DNA from: Burkholderiales bacterium
Lineage (GTDB): Bacteria; Pseudomonadota; Gammaproteobacteria; Burkholderiales; WYBJ01
NCBI GenBank assembly: GCA_022841915.1
Contig: JALHQN010000023.1
Coordinates: 1-64,000 of the forward strand
Length of the DNA stretch: 64,000 nucleotides
Reading direction: 5' to 3'
Below, in pieces: positions 7,195 to 15,536 of the stretch (its first letter is position 1; every line of letters begins with the position of its first letter). Under the pieces are notes generated by a model. That model saw nothing but the letters and a program-made list of their open reading frames with translations, did not search any database and had not been told where the DNA came from. A program made the position numbers and the translations under genes.

Positions 7195-9363
7195 ATGCTG
7201 ATCTGGTGCTCGGAGATCGCGTGCAGGGCGCACGACCGAGTTCCTGCAAGCGGTGCAACTCAGCGGCGGACGCGGCTTGTACTGCTCGTTGGCTGTCTTT
7301 TTCAAACCATGCCTTTGGCGTATTCCCAGTCCGTCGAGCCGACCGAATTGGCACCCGTCAAGGTGGAAGGCCAGCGCGAGCGGGATGTGCCGTCCGATGC
7401 GCGTCCCGACACGCGCTTACGGGGCGACGAACTCAGACAGAGGCAAGGATCGACTCTCGGTGCGACACTGCAGGATGAGTTGGGGGTCGCGAATTCCTCC
7501 TTCGGGCCGGGTGTAGGCTTGCCCGTCATCCGCGGCATGACAGGCCCTCGTGTGCGCATACTGCTCGATGGTCTCGGCAGTCACGACGCTTCGAGCGTGA
7601 GTCCGGATCATGCTATTGCGCTCGAGCCGATGTTGGCCGAGGAGGTGCGCGTCATGCGAGGGCCAGCTGCCATACGATATGGAGGTGCTGCCATCGGCGG
7701 GGCAGTCGAGGTCATCGACGAGCGCATTCCACAAAGCGTGCCCAAGGCGGGCGTGGCGGGCCTCGCGCAAGCACGCATCAACAGCAACGGTAACGAACGA
7801 GCCGCGGCTTTCAAGCTCGGCATCGGCCAAGGCATGCTGGCCCTGCACTTGGACGGCTTCCGACGCGAGCGGGGCAATCTCCAGATCCCTAGCCGCGCGA
7901 TCGATGAGGCTGCAATCGTTCGACAGTTCGGACTGCTCAGCGCGACCAATACCACGGGGTACGTCGGCAATACCGATGGTTCAAGCGCCGGGGCGAGCAT
8001 AGGCGCAGCGATCATCGGGCAGCGAGGCTCGTTGGGAATGTCGTTCGGCGGGCTGGACAACGAATACGGCATTCCCGCTGGTGCGCATTCGCATAGCCAT
8101 GGGCCCGGTGCCGCGCCAGCCAACGATGTCGCGCGGATCGACCTCAAACAGCGCCGCCACGATCTGAAGGGCCGGCTTCTGCTAGGCGATGTGCTGGAGT
8201 CGGTTGAGGTGCGCGTCGGTCGCGTCGACTATCGGCACACAGAACTCGACAATGGCATCGCCCAGACGACCTTCACCAACGACGTGCTGGAAGGGCGGAT
8301 CGAGTTGAATCATCGGTTTTCGAAGCAACTCAGCGGCACGGTCGGCGGACAGTTTCTGGATCGCACATTTGCAGCGCTCGGCGCGGAGGCCTTCGTGCCG
8401 CGCTCGCAAATCCGCGGCAGCGCTGGGTACCTCACACAGCGTCTGGATCTCGGTCCGTACTCGTTCGAGTTCGGTGCTCGTCGTGAGCGGCAACGCATCG
8501 ATCCGGACCCGCAGCTGACCGTGTTCGGCACCCGAGTCACCCAGCGGGAAGTCACGCACACCGCCGAGAGCTTTTCGTTCGCTTCGAGTCTGAAGTTCGC
8601 GCGTGAGGACAGCCTGACGCTCACTATGACGAGAGCCAAGCGCACACCCGACGTTCAGGAGCTGTTCGCGCTGGGGCCGCATTTGGCCACGCGCACGTTC
8701 AATATCGGAAACAGTCGCTTGAGTCGTGAATCGATCGACGGTGCCGATCTAGGGTTGTCCGTCGACCGAGGCGTGGTCGCCGGCAAGGTCAATGTGTTTC
8801 GATACCGGGCCAGGGACTACATCTACCAGCGCAACGCAGGACTGTTCTACGATCCCGACGTGCGCCAATTCCGAGTGATCTGCGTGCGCCTGGACGAATG
8901 TCTTCCAGTGCAGCGCTATGAGCAAAGCGATGCGCGCTTCAAGGGCTTCGAGCTGCAATTGGCCTTCCGTCTCGCCGAGGTGCCCTTCGGACTGCTGGAG
9001 CTCAAGCCGTTCACGGATTATTTGCGGGCTTCGCTCGATGACGGCACCGACGTGCCGCGCTTGCCGCCTATGCGGTACGGTATGGAGGTGTCGCTGCTCG
9101 CCGAAGCGTGGTCGGCGTCCGTGCGCCATACGCGCGCTCGCCCGCAGCTGCGGCCAGGTCTCAACGAGACCGAAACAGCGGGCTTCGAGCAGCTCAATGC
9201 TCAGGTCGAGTACCGTGTGCGCCACGGGCGGTTCGAGACGACCTTCTTCTTGCAGGGGCGCAATCTGCTCGATCGCGAGATCCGAAACTCGGTCTCGTTC
9301 CTGCGAAACTATGCGCCCGAGGCGGGGCGTGCGATCGAACTGGGGCTGCGCTCGAGCTTCTGA
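7195..9363 (+). CDS. znuD: TonB-dependent outer-membrane receptor, ZnuD-like (probable zinc)
   Basis: A 722-aa receptor with an N-terminal signal region (TRLVLLVGCLFQTMPLAYSQ), a plug domain (VIRGMTGPRVRILLDGLGSHD, then MRGPAAIRYGGAAIGGAVEVID) and a beta-barrel ending in Phe. A loop holds His298, His300 and His302 (GAHSHSHGPG), and another holds two nearby Cys (563 and 569). Such His-rich and Cys-pair loops are known in the ZnuD zinc receptors of Neisseria. The gene follows exbD by 9 bases and lies behind Zur box B with zur and two COG0523 GTPases nearby, supporting zinc as substrate. Other metals or a zincophore complex cannot be excluded from sequence alone. Confidence 0.82.
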   Translation: MLIWCSEIACRAHDRVPASGATQRRTRLVLLVGCLFQTMPLAYSQSVEPTELAPVKVEGQRERDVPSDARPDTRLRGDELRQRQGSTLGATLQDELGVANSSFGPGVGLPVIRGMTGPRVRILLDGLGSHDASSVSPDHAIALEPMLAEEVRVMRGPAAIRYGGAAIGGAVEVIDERIPQSVPKAGVAGLAQARINSNGNERAAAFKLGIGQGMLALHLDGFRRERGNLQIPSRAIDEAAIVRQFGLLSATNTTGYVGNTDGSSAGASIGAAIIGQRGSLGMSFGGLDNEYGIPAGAHSHSHGPGAAPANDVARIDLKQRRHDLKGRLLLGDVLESVEVRVGRVDYRHTELDNGIAQTTFTNDVLEGRIELNHRFSKQLSGTVGGQFLDRTFAALGAEAFVPRSQIRGSAGYLTQRLDLGPYSFEFGARRERQRIDPDPQLTVFGTRVTQREVTHTAESFSFASSLKFAREDSLTLTMTRAKRTPDVQELFALGPHLATRTFNIGNSRLSRESIDGADLGLSVDRGVVAGKVNVFRYRARDYIYQRNAGLFYDPDVRQFRVICVRLDECLPVQRYEQSDARFKGFELQLAFRLAEVPFGLLELKPFTDYLRASLDDGTDVPRLPPMRYGMEVSLLAEAWSASVRHTRARPQLRPGLNETETAGFEQLNAQVEYRVRHGRFETTFFLQGRNLLDREIRNSVSFLRNYAPEAGRAIELGLRSSF

Positions 9364-9473
9364 GTCGCCGGCTGAGCTTGCGAGCGATTATGGGTGCACA
9401 CAATATGCGAGGCTATGTCGTCGTTACTTGAGCATAGTACTGCGGAGTGTGCGCGATATGCAAAGCGCATTCG

Positions 9474-10379
9474 CTATGCTGCGCGGCGTCCTCGAAACCA
9501 TCGACGCACTAGGACAATAGGAAGGGCTGCGATCATCAGCCACAGCGCTTGTGGTTCAGGGACTGCCGGCAGCGGTGCCTGTATCCGTGACAGAAATGCG
9601 CTTTCGTAATCGCCGCTGCTCAGTCCGTTGTTGAATAGGATGAAGAAAGGTGTGGAGTCGCGATACTTGCCGCTGGGGTCGAACAATTGGAGTTGTGCCA
9701 GATATGCGCCCGATGGCCGGTTGCCTTCAAGAAACCAGTTCAAATGCGTATGGAACGAGCCGTTCGCCGCAGCTTCGTCGACCATCTTGGTGAGTGGGCC
9801 TACGATTCCCGATCCCGTGATCGATGTTGGATTAGTGTAGTAGGCGAATTGTGCGAGCGCGGCGGGATCGTTGAAGACGAGTGCGTTGATCGCGATCTCA
9901 GACGGTACTGTGCCTTCAATTCGAAGGCTCGTGCCTGCTGGAGCAGCCTGCCAGGTGCGCGATCCGGATTCCCAGTGTAAGGCCGTGCCCAGAGGACGAT
10001 AGAAGATGCGTTCGCCCGCGAGGAAGGTTCCAGAGAAAGACTGGAAGCCTGGGTCGTCGGTAGAGTAGATGCCCCCTGGAGCATCGCCGAAGTCAGCTGG
10101 CCAGATGCCATACCCGGTGCTATGGTCGAGAGCGGCTCGTCCGTTGATCAATAAAGCATTGTCGCCGAAGAACGATACCTGAAGTGCACTGCCAGCCACC
10201 GGGCCATTGCTCGTTCTAATCTCGACGTCGAAGTGCAGTGATTGCGCTCGCGCAGGGGGCGCGGAGAACGGCACCGTGAACACGCCAAGCACGACGGCCA
10301 CGATAGCCACTGTGCGCGCTGCGCCGACTCGTCGCAGGTTCCAGGCAAATCTTGATCTGATAGCCGTTCCAGAGGACAT
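9474..10379 (-). CDS. PEP-CTERM protein, second of a zinc-island pair
   Basis: A 301-aa exported protein: a basic N terminus and hydrophobic core (VAIVAVVLGVFTVPF) with cleavage near ARAQ, and a C-terminal VPEP motif, hydrophobic helix and RGRRAA tail for exosortase sorting. Its body shares an ordered motif set with the upstream neighbour: DDPGF, an HxH (FHTHLNWF), GAYLAQLQLF, then DSTPFFILFNNGLS. The two are therefore paralogues of one fold. It begins 8 bases after the end of that gene, so they form one transcript. It converges on the receptor gene. Function is unknown; the HxH suggests metal binding, and the setting suggests expression under zinc limitation. Confidence 0.75.
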   Translation of the reverse strand: MSSGTAIRSRFAWNLRRVGAARTVAIVAVVLGVFTVPFSAPPARAQSLHFDVEIRTSNGPVAGSALQVSFFGDNALLINGRAALDHSTGYGIWPADFGDAPGGIYSTDDPGFQSFSGTFLAGERIFYRPLGTALHWESGSRTWQAAPAGTSLRIEGTVPSEIAINALVFNDPAALAQFAYYTNPTSITGSGIVGPLTKMVDEAAANGSFHTHLNWFLEGNRPSGAYLAQLQLFDPSGKYRDSTPFFILFNNGLSSGDYESAFLSRIQAPLPAVPEPQALWLMIAALPIVLVRRWFRGRRAA

Positions 10380-10387
10380 TGAGCTTA

Positions 10388-11161
10388 CTACCTGTTAGAT
10401 TCTTTGCGTCGAACCCGCCAGGCAATCAGCCCCAGCGCCGGCAACAGCATGAGAGCAGCACTCGGCTCAGGCACTGCGAGCGCGTGCACGGATGCCTCGA
10501 ACGCCTCCTCGCTCAGGCCACGATTGAATGCGATCAGGAACGGATCGGAGTCCAGGTACTTGGGTATCCCGCCATCCAGTGTCATCGTCGTGAGTTGCAG
10601 TTCGATCAGGTAAGCACCGGTGGCGACCGGAGCGCCGAAGTCCGCAGCAGCGTTAGCATTGTTGATGAGAAAGAAATCGATATGTTGGTGGATGGCCCCT
10701 TCGGGGTCGGCGACATCGATCTGGCCTGTTCCGCCCATGACGCCGCTTGTCAGGATGTTGATCTGATTGGCGGGAAACGACGTATCCACCACACGAACGA
10801 ATTCGTTCTGCGGCGAGGTAGCGATCCAGTTCGACCCGTTCCAGTACTTCAACCCTCCCAGCCCGCGAAACGAAAGATTGTCACCCGGCTGCATCGGTCC
10901 GGGTTCGCCCGTGTCGAAACCAGGATCGTCGGTCGTCCAGCGAATCTGCCCCGATAATGCCTGAGGCATGCTGAAGCTGCCCTCGAAGATCGGATATCCC
11001 GTGCCGAACTGTGTTTCTGCGCCACCGCCGATCGTGATTTTCCCGGCCGCGATTCCAGGTTGAACGTCGCCGGAATGCGTGTGCTGAGCGTGCGCAAATG
11101 GCGTGAGTGCGATGGCCGCCGCGGCCGCGATGGCTCCGAGCAAAGTCTTCGTGCTGAGCAT
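10388..11161 (-). CDS. PEP-CTERM protein, first of a zinc-island pair
   Basis: A 257-aa exported protein. Start 11161 is preferred over in-frame starts further upstream because it gives a typical signal peptide (MLSTKTLLGAIAAAAAIAL, cleavage at AHAQ) and has GGAGACG upstream. The mature N terminus starts HTHSGDVQPG and an HxH recurs mid-protein (IHQHIDFFL); both are possible metal ligands. GAYLIELQL and DSDPFLIAFNRGLS match the downstream paralogue. The C terminus has VPEPSAALMLLPALGLIAW and an Arg/Lys tail. Upstream lie an exact GCAA-N5-TTGC dyad (11304-11316) and the CTTAGTTGCA element (11234-11243) shared with the promoter of the first PEP-CTERM gene. Function unknown. Confidence 0.76.
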   Translation of the reverse strand: MLSTKTLLGAIAAAAAIALTPFAHAQHTHSGDVQPGIAAGKITIGGGAETQFGTGYPIFEGSFSMPQALSGQIRWTTDDPGFDTGEPGPMQPGDNLSFRGLGGLKYWNGSNWIATSPQNEFVRVVDTSFPANQINILTSGVMGGTGQIDVADPEGAIHQHIDFFLINNANAAADFGAPVATGAYLIELQLTTMTLDGGIPKYLDSDPFLIAFNRGLSEEAFEASVHALAVPEPSAALMLLPALGLIAWRVRRKESNR

Positions 11162-11233
11162 GGAACGTCTCCGTGGGTTCGGTGCGCGCCTATAGCCTTC
11201 CCTGCCAGGACGGCGCACCAGTAATGACGAGAA

Positions 11234-11243
11234 CTTAGTTGCA
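11234..11243 (-). promoter_or_regulatory. Element shared with the 5.0-kb PEP-CTERM promoter
   Basis: CTTAGTTGCA is identical to 5025-5034. Both copies lie about 80-90 bases upstream of a PEP-CTERM start codon, in the same orientation. As an operator it is only a partial dyad (AGAA-CTTAG-TTGC). Confidence 0.35.
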
Positions 11244-11303
11244 TGTACATGGGCAGACCGGAAGCAATATATGCTATGACGCGCTTGCCGCATCCCATTA
11301 AAT

Positions 11304-11316
11304 GCAAGTGAGTTGC
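11304..11316 (-). promoter_or_regulatory. Candidate Zur box C, upstream of the PEP-CTERM pair
   Basis: GCAA-GTGAG-TTGC is an exact dyad with further symmetry (ATGCAA...TTGCAG). It lies 143 bases upstream of the PEP-CTERM start at 11161 and after the stop of the WD40 gene, so it would control the PEP-CTERM pair independently of the zigA-WD40 unit. Confidence 0.5.
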
Positions 11317-11372
11317 AGAATAAGCGCGGCACTGGCTTAAGTCAAGATCCGTGCGTCACTGGGGGCTCGGCC

Positions 11373-12395
11373 TCATGCTGGTGCTCGAAACACCGCGACG
11401 TTCCCCGCGGAATCGGCGACCAGCAAGCGCGTTCCACGTCGATCCCATGCCAGCCTGGTGATGGCACATCCGGCTTCGAGCTGACCGCAACCTATCGCCC
11501 GTGTGCCGTTGCGCCAGAGTGTTACCCGGCCGGCCTGGCATGCGCTTGCCAGAAGCTTTCCATTCGGTGCCCAGGCCAGTTGCGTGATGGGCTGCTCGTG
11601 CATTCGCAGCATCGTGGGTTTGGTGTTGGCCGGACCCTTGCCGCTGCACTTCCATAAGACGACATCGATACCGCCGCCTGTCGCCAGATGCCGCGAGTCC
11701 GGGCTCCACGCCAGTTCACGGACCTTGAGCGCGTAGCCCGACATGTGCAGATCTGCGCCGCTGTCGGTGTGCCAGAGATGGACGCTCGAATCTTGATTGC
11801 CGCTTGCCAGCATGCGGCCGTCCGGACTCCATGCAATCGCGAGGATGGAGCCCTTCCACTCGTATTGACGAACGGACGCTGCGGCGTCCCGCGCGAACAG
11901 CGAGATTCCGCCGTAAGTCGAAGCTGCCACGACCTTGCCATCGGGCCGCCAAGCCAAGTCTGAAATCGTGCTGGTTGCAGGTGGGAACGCCTGCATCAGG
12001 CTTGCATCGCGGTGCCACAGCTTGAGTATTCGCCCTGAAGCGGTGGCAAGTGCGTCGCCTGCGGGCGACCAAGCGACCCGCTCTACCCAGGTGCCACCTC
12101 CCTCGACGGCAGCAGACTCGTCACTGTCGGCGGACCATATACGCGCGAAGCCGTCCTGGCCTCCGCTCGCGAGCCGATTTTCCGTGGGATGCCAGGCGAT
12201 CGTCATGGCGCCCTGGGCGTGTCCCGCAAGCGTGCGCATGACTTGCCCATTCGGCGAGTCGAGCAGAACGATCGGCCCGTCGCCTCCTGCGACTGCGATT
12301 CGATCCGAAGTAGGCGACCACGCGAGATCGATCGCATAGTCTTCCAGGCAGAACCGCCATGCCGGCTCCAGCGTCTTGGGGGGCGCTGCGTTCAT
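11373..12395 (-). CDS. WD40-repeat protein coupled to the COG0523 GTPase
   Basis: A 340-aa cytoplasmic protein (no signal peptide) made almost wholly of eight WD40-like blades, each with an LAWSPDG-type turn (for example [54 protein letters not shown]), predicting a beta-propeller for protein contacts. The start at 12395 overlaps the stop of the GTPase gene as ATGA, so translation is coupled and 1:1 partnership is likely. An in-frame extension to 12626 lies inside the GTPase gene and is rejected. WD40 genes beside zinc COG0523 GTPases occur in other betaproteobacteria as far as I recall. A scaffold or client-presentation role for the zinc chaperone is inference. Confidence 0.85.
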   Translation of the reverse strand: MNAAPPKTLEPAWRFCLEDYAIDLAWSPTSDRIAVAGGDGPIVLLDSPNGQVMRTLAGHAQGAMTIAWHPTENRLASGGQDGFARIWSADSDESAAVEGGGTWVERVAWSPAGDALATASGRILKLWHRDASLMQAFPPATSTISDLAWRPDGKVVAASTYGGISLFARDAAASVRQYEWKGSILAIAWSPDGRMLASGNQDSSVHLWHTDSGADLHMSGYALKVRELAWSPDSRHLATGGGIDVVLWKCSGKGPANTKPTMLRMHEQPITQLAWAPNGKLLASACQAGRVTLWRNGTRAIGCGQLEAGCAITRLAWDRRGTRLLVADSAGNVAVFRAPA

Positions 12396-13732
12396 GACGC
12401 CAGGCAGGCTCGAAAGCCGGTGTCGAGAATCTCCCGGTCGAGATTGCGGCCGATGAACACGAAGCGGCTTTCGCGTGCTTCGCTGCCCCAAGGCCGACTC
12501 GGCATCACATCGAGCAGCATGTGAACGCCCTGAAACACGTAGCGAGCCGGTTCGCCCCGTAAACTCAAAATGCCCTTCATGCGAAAGATGTCCGTGCCGT
12601 GCTCGCGAAGGAGAAGCCCGAACCACGCGTCCAGCTTGGCGCGATCGAAATCGCCGGAGATATGAAAGCCCACCGAACCGATATCGGAGTCATGCTCGTG
12701 GCTCGGCTTGAAGTCCATCTGCGCTTGCGCAACCTGGGGGACGCCTGCGCGCTCCACCCTTAGGTTGAACTCGTTGGGATGGTGCTCGGTGAATAGCGCA
12801 TAGCAGCCGGGATTCGAAATTTCGAAGCGATGTCGTGAACCGCCGGGGCCCACCTCGATGCGCACGCAAATCGGCCCTGGTTGGGAAGGCGTGTCGTCGA
12901 TGCTCGGCTGCGCCTCGTTGGAGAAGGCTGCGGCGGCGCGCACACATGCGTCCCGAATGGCGTCCGGAGCCGCCGTGGCGATGGGCAATAGCAGGAACGA
13001 CATGGCGGGATCGGGGCCGCTGTCGAGTGCAAGCTCATAACGGCCGCGCTCGAGCGTATACGCCCCGGCCCATTCGAAGGGCTGCTCGGCCTCTAGAAAG
13101 CGCGGGTCGATCACGAGCGCCCGTTCGATATCGAATCCACCGACGTTCAGCACAACTTCGATGGGCAAGTTGGCCTGCTCGCAACGGCGTATGCGAGCGG
13201 CCGCGTTGATGCTGCGTATGCGTGCTTCGAGCCGGTCAAGGTCGGCCGCCGCCACGAGATCGCACTTGTTGAGCGCGATGACGTCGGCGAACGCGATCTG
13301 TTCTTGCGCTTCCTTCGAGTCGTCGATGTGTTCCCAGATGTGCCTGGCGTCGACCACGGTGACGATGCCATCGAGCGTCAACTGCGAGCGAATCTCTTCG
13401 TCGACGAGAAACGTTTGCGCGACCGGCCCCGGGTCGGCGAGGCCGGTCGTTTCGACCAGGATGTGATCGAACTTGTCGCGGCGTTTCATGAGACTGCCCA
13501 GGATTCGGATGAGGTCGCCGCGCACGGTGCAGCAGATGCAACCATTGTTCATCTCGAAGATCTCTTCTTCGGCGCCGATCACCAGGGCCTGATCGACGCC
13601 CACCTCGCCGAACTCGTTCTCGATAACGGCGATGCGCTTGCCGTGCTGCTCGCTGAGAATGCGGTTCAGAAGCGTTGTTTTCCCTGCGCCGAGGAAGCCG
13701 GTCAACACGGTGACGGGCACGGTTGTTTTCAT
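12392..13732 (-). CDS. zigA: COG0523 zinc-chaperone-type GTPase (ZigA/YciC-like)
   Basis: A 446-aa G3E-family GTPase: Walker [10 protein letters not shown] (residues 12-20), the metal-binding CICC at 65-68 within [23 protein letters not shown] switch [16 protein letters not shown] specificity motif, and a CobW C-terminal domain that runs to the end with [10 protein letters not shown]. Family members use GTP hydrolysis to deliver Zn(II) to client proteins, and Zur-regulated ones act in zinc starvation. It diverges from zur across a 130-bp intergenic region with candidate Zur box D and is followed by the coupled WD40 gene. Cobalamin or other metal subfamilies are less likely in this setting. 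Confidence 0.88.
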   Translation of the reverse strand: MKTTVPVTVLTGFLGAGKTTLLNRILSEQHGKRIAVIENEFGEVGVDQALVIGAEEEIFEMNNGCICCTVRGDLIRILGSLMKRRDKFDHILVETTGLADPGPVAQTFLVDEEIRSQLTLDGIVTVVDARHIWEHIDDSKEAQEQIAFADVIALNKCDLVAAADLDRLEARIRSINAAARIRRCEQANLPIEVVLNVGGFDIERALVIDPRFLEAEQPFEWAGAYTLERGRYELALDSGPDPAMSFLLLPIATAAPDAIRDACVRAAAAFSNEAQPSIDDTPSQPGPICVRIEVGPGGSRHRFEISNPGCYALFTEHHPNEFNLRVERAGVPQVAQAQMDFKPSHEHDSDIGSVGFHISGDFDRAKLDAWFGLLLREHGTDIFRMKGILSLRGEPARYVFQGVHMLLDVMPSRPWGSEARESRFVFIGRNLDREILDTGFRACLAS

Positions 13733-13797
13733 CTGCGTCTCCTGCTATCCGGAATGGGGGCGAGTGCCCGGCATCATGCCAAGATAGGGCTCCAGTT

Positions 13798-13810
13798 GCA
13801 ACACAAATGC
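13798..13810. promoter_or_regulatory. Candidate Zur box D, between zigA and zur
   Basis: GCAA-CACAA-ATGC matches the proposed dyad at 7 of 8 positions and runs into a perfect 12-bp palindrome CAAATGCATTTG (13804-13815). It lies in the shared regulatory region of divergent zigA and zur and could control both. Confidence 0.5.
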
Positions 13811-13848
13811 ATTTGCGTGAAGAAGTGTTTTCCTGCAATGAGCGGCGG

Positions 13849-13854
13849 TATACT
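13849..13854 (+). promoter_or_regulatory. Candidate -10 of zur
   Basis: TATACT lies so close to the zur ATG (13863) that transcription would start at or next to the start codon. No Shine-Dalgarno sequence precedes the ATG, consistent with a leaderless mRNA. The -35 match (TGTTTT, 13826-13831) is weak. Confidence 0.35.
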
Positions 13855-13862
13855 CGTAAACA

Positions 13863-14318
13863 ATGAAAGACTTTGAATCTACGGCTGAAACTCTGATCCG
13901 GAGCACTGGCGATCGGGTTACCGGCGCTCGCGTACACGTGCTGGCGGTGTTGCTCGGCGCCGGGCGTGCTCTGACCCACAACGAGGTCGAGGCGCGCCTC
14001 GAGCCCGAGCTCGGTATCAATCGAGTAACCGTATATCGTGTTTTGGAGTGGCTGACGCAACGGAACATCGCCCACAAGTTGTCGGGCGAGGACCGGGTCT
14101 GGCGGTTCTCTGTGCAGGAGCAGGGGCACGGCGGCCAACATCCTCACTTCGTATGCAACGCGTGTGGTCGAGTGCTCTGTTTGGCAGACAGCGACGAAAG
14201 CCCTAAACCGCGCTTGCCGGTCGGCTTTCAGTCCACCGAGATGGAACTCACGGTGAAGGGCTTGTGCGATGCGTGTAATGAACACTCTCGCCGCACCGCT
14301 GCCCGGGGCAAGAAGTAG
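13863..14318 (+). CDS. zur: Fur-family zinc regulator Zur
   Basis: A 151-aa Fur-family repressor. The N-terminal winged helix covers residues 1-85 with recognition helix INRVTVYRVLEWL. The C-terminal dimerisation domain has two CxxC pairs, Cys98/Cys101 (CNAC) and Cys135/Cys138 (CDAC), the usual structural Zn site, plus HPH at 93-95 as candidate sensory ligands. The very long His-rich N-terminal site typical of Fur is absent. Two divergent or adjacent COG0523 GTPases and a zinc-type receptor nearby make Zur the best subfamily; Fur and PerR are unlikely. It appears to lack a ribosome-binding site. With Zn bound it should repress the surrounding units at GCAA-N5-TTGC dyads (inference). Confidence 0.88.
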   Translation: MKDFESTAETLIRSTGDRVTGARVHVLAVLLGAGRALTHNEVEARLEPELGINRVTVYRVLEWLTQRNIAHKLSGEDRVWRFSVQEQGHGGQHPHFVCNACGRVLCLADSDESPKPRLPVGFQSTEMELTVKGLCDACNEHSRRTAARGKK

Positions 14319-14357
14319 CGTCTCTTCGTTCTGAACGGACGTCTTGTCCGCATAATA

Positions 14358-14376
14358 TTCGCAACATCGTTGCGAA
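14358..14376 (+). promoter_or_regulatory. Candidate Zur box E, upstream of the second COG0523 gene
   Basis: The best operator in the island: a perfect 8-bp inverted repeat TTCGCAAC and GTTGCGAA separated by ATC (14358-14376), containing GCAA-CATCG-TTGC. It lies between zur and the second COG0523 gene. A CATAAT hexamer just upstream (14351-14356) would place the box at the transcription start. Confidence 0.6.
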
Positions 14377-14448
14377 CCTGCGTTAAAGTTCGACCTCTAA
14401 GCAGGGCCGGCACGCCGTGCCACTGGCGAACCCGCGCTCCGAGAGACG

Positions 14449-15498
14449 ATGATGGCTGCGATTCCAATCACGCTACTGACCGGTTACCTGGGCAGCGGCA
14501 AGACGACATTGTTGTCGCGTTTGTTGAAGCATCCAGCTCTGGTCGATACCGCGGTCTTGGTCAACGAGTTCGGCGAGATCGCGCTCGATCATCAGCTGCT
14601 TTATTCGGCCAGTGAGACCGTTGTGCTCCTTGACCGTGGCTGCCTGTGCTGCGCGCTGCGCAGCGATCTTGCGGAGCAACTGGATGACTTGTACACCCGG
14701 CGCATGCGTAAAGAGGTGCCGCCGTTCAAGCGCGTCGTGATCGAAACCACCGGCTTGGCCGACCCCGCACCCATCCTTCAGACCTTGGTTGCCGAGCCGA
14801 TGCTTGCGGCCTTGTATCGATTGGATGCTGTCGTGACCACGGTCGACGGCGAACTCGGCGGACGTACGCTCGACGCGCACTTCGAATCGATCAAGCAGGC
14901 GGCCATCGCCGACAGGTTGGTGGTGACCAAGTCCGATCGGGTGCAAGACGCCGCGCTGAGCGCGCTGGAGCAAAGGCTCCGGCAGATCAATCCGGCCGCG
15001 CCTGTTTTGCGTGCGATCAACGGCGAGGTGCCGCCCGAGGCGTTACTCGGTGCTGCCCTGCACGATCGTGGCGAGAAGCGTGCGCACATCGAACAATGGC
15101 TGATGAGCCAGCGCTATCCCTCGGTCGGCGTCCAGAGCTTGTTCGCGGCAGGTGCTGCCGAGTCCGTTCACGACCGACGTATCCGGTCGTTCGCGTTGAC
15201 CTACGACGCGCCTGTTTCCGGCGCCGCCCTGTGGCAGGGTCTGGAACGCTTGATCGATCGGCATGGCGAGAAGTTGCTGCGCATCAAGGGCATCGTCAAT
15301 GCGCAGGGGCAAACGCAGCCGAAGGTCATCCATATCGTTCAGCATGTTCTCTACCCCGTGCAGACTTTACCGCAATGGCCAGATGACGATCGCCGCACAC
15401 GGCTGGTCTTCATTCTGCGGGATCTCGATCTCCAGGATGTCCGTGCTGTGCTCGACGATTGCTTGATCCCGACTGCAACCGCGAATAGCGCGGGATAG
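14449..15498 (+). CDS. Second COG0523/CobW-family GTPase
   Basis: A 349-aa G3E GTPase: Walker A GYLGSGKTT (residues 12-20), CLCC at 65-68 in [36 protein letters not shown], a TKSD specificity motif in place of NKxD, and a CobW_C domain (RSFALTYDAPVSGAALWQGL). ATG 14449 or 14452 could start; GAGAGACG lies upstream. It is shorter than the zigA-like paralogue at 12.4-13.7 kb and belongs to a different subgroup. With Zur box E in front and an ABC transporter, a small exported protein and DUF3299 following, it heads a likely zinc-starvation operon. The metal and client are unknown, but zinc is the simplest reading. Confidence 0.86.
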   Translation: MMAAIPITLLTGYLGSGKTTLLSRLLKHPALVDTAVLVNEFGEIALDHQLLYSASETVVLLDRGCLCCALRSDLAEQLDDLYTRRMRKEVPPFKRVVIETTGLADPAPILQTLVAEPMLAALYRLDAVVTTVDGELGGRTLDAHFESIKQAAIADRLVVTKSDRVQDAALSALEQRLRQINPAAPVLRAINGEVPPEALLGAALHDRGEKRAHIEQWLMSQRYPSVGVQSLFAAGAAESVHDRRIRSFALTYDAPVSGAALWQGLERLIDRHGEKLLRIKGIVNAQGQTQPKVIHIVQHVLYPVQTLPQWPDDDRRTRLVFILRDLDLQDVRAVLDDCLIPTATANSAG

Positions 15499-15536
15499 TT
15501 GCCTGTTCGTGTTCGTTCAACGAGGTTGCCGCAGAC

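Noticed and set aside
9395-9473. GCAA-like half sites (for example GCAAAGCGCATTC) between the receptor and PEP-CTERM genes
   Set aside because: They lie between convergent gene ends where no promoter is needed and match poorly.
12396-12626. N-terminal extension of the WD40 protein
   Set aside because: It lies inside the COG0523 gene and lacks WD repeats; the ATGA overlap start is more economical.
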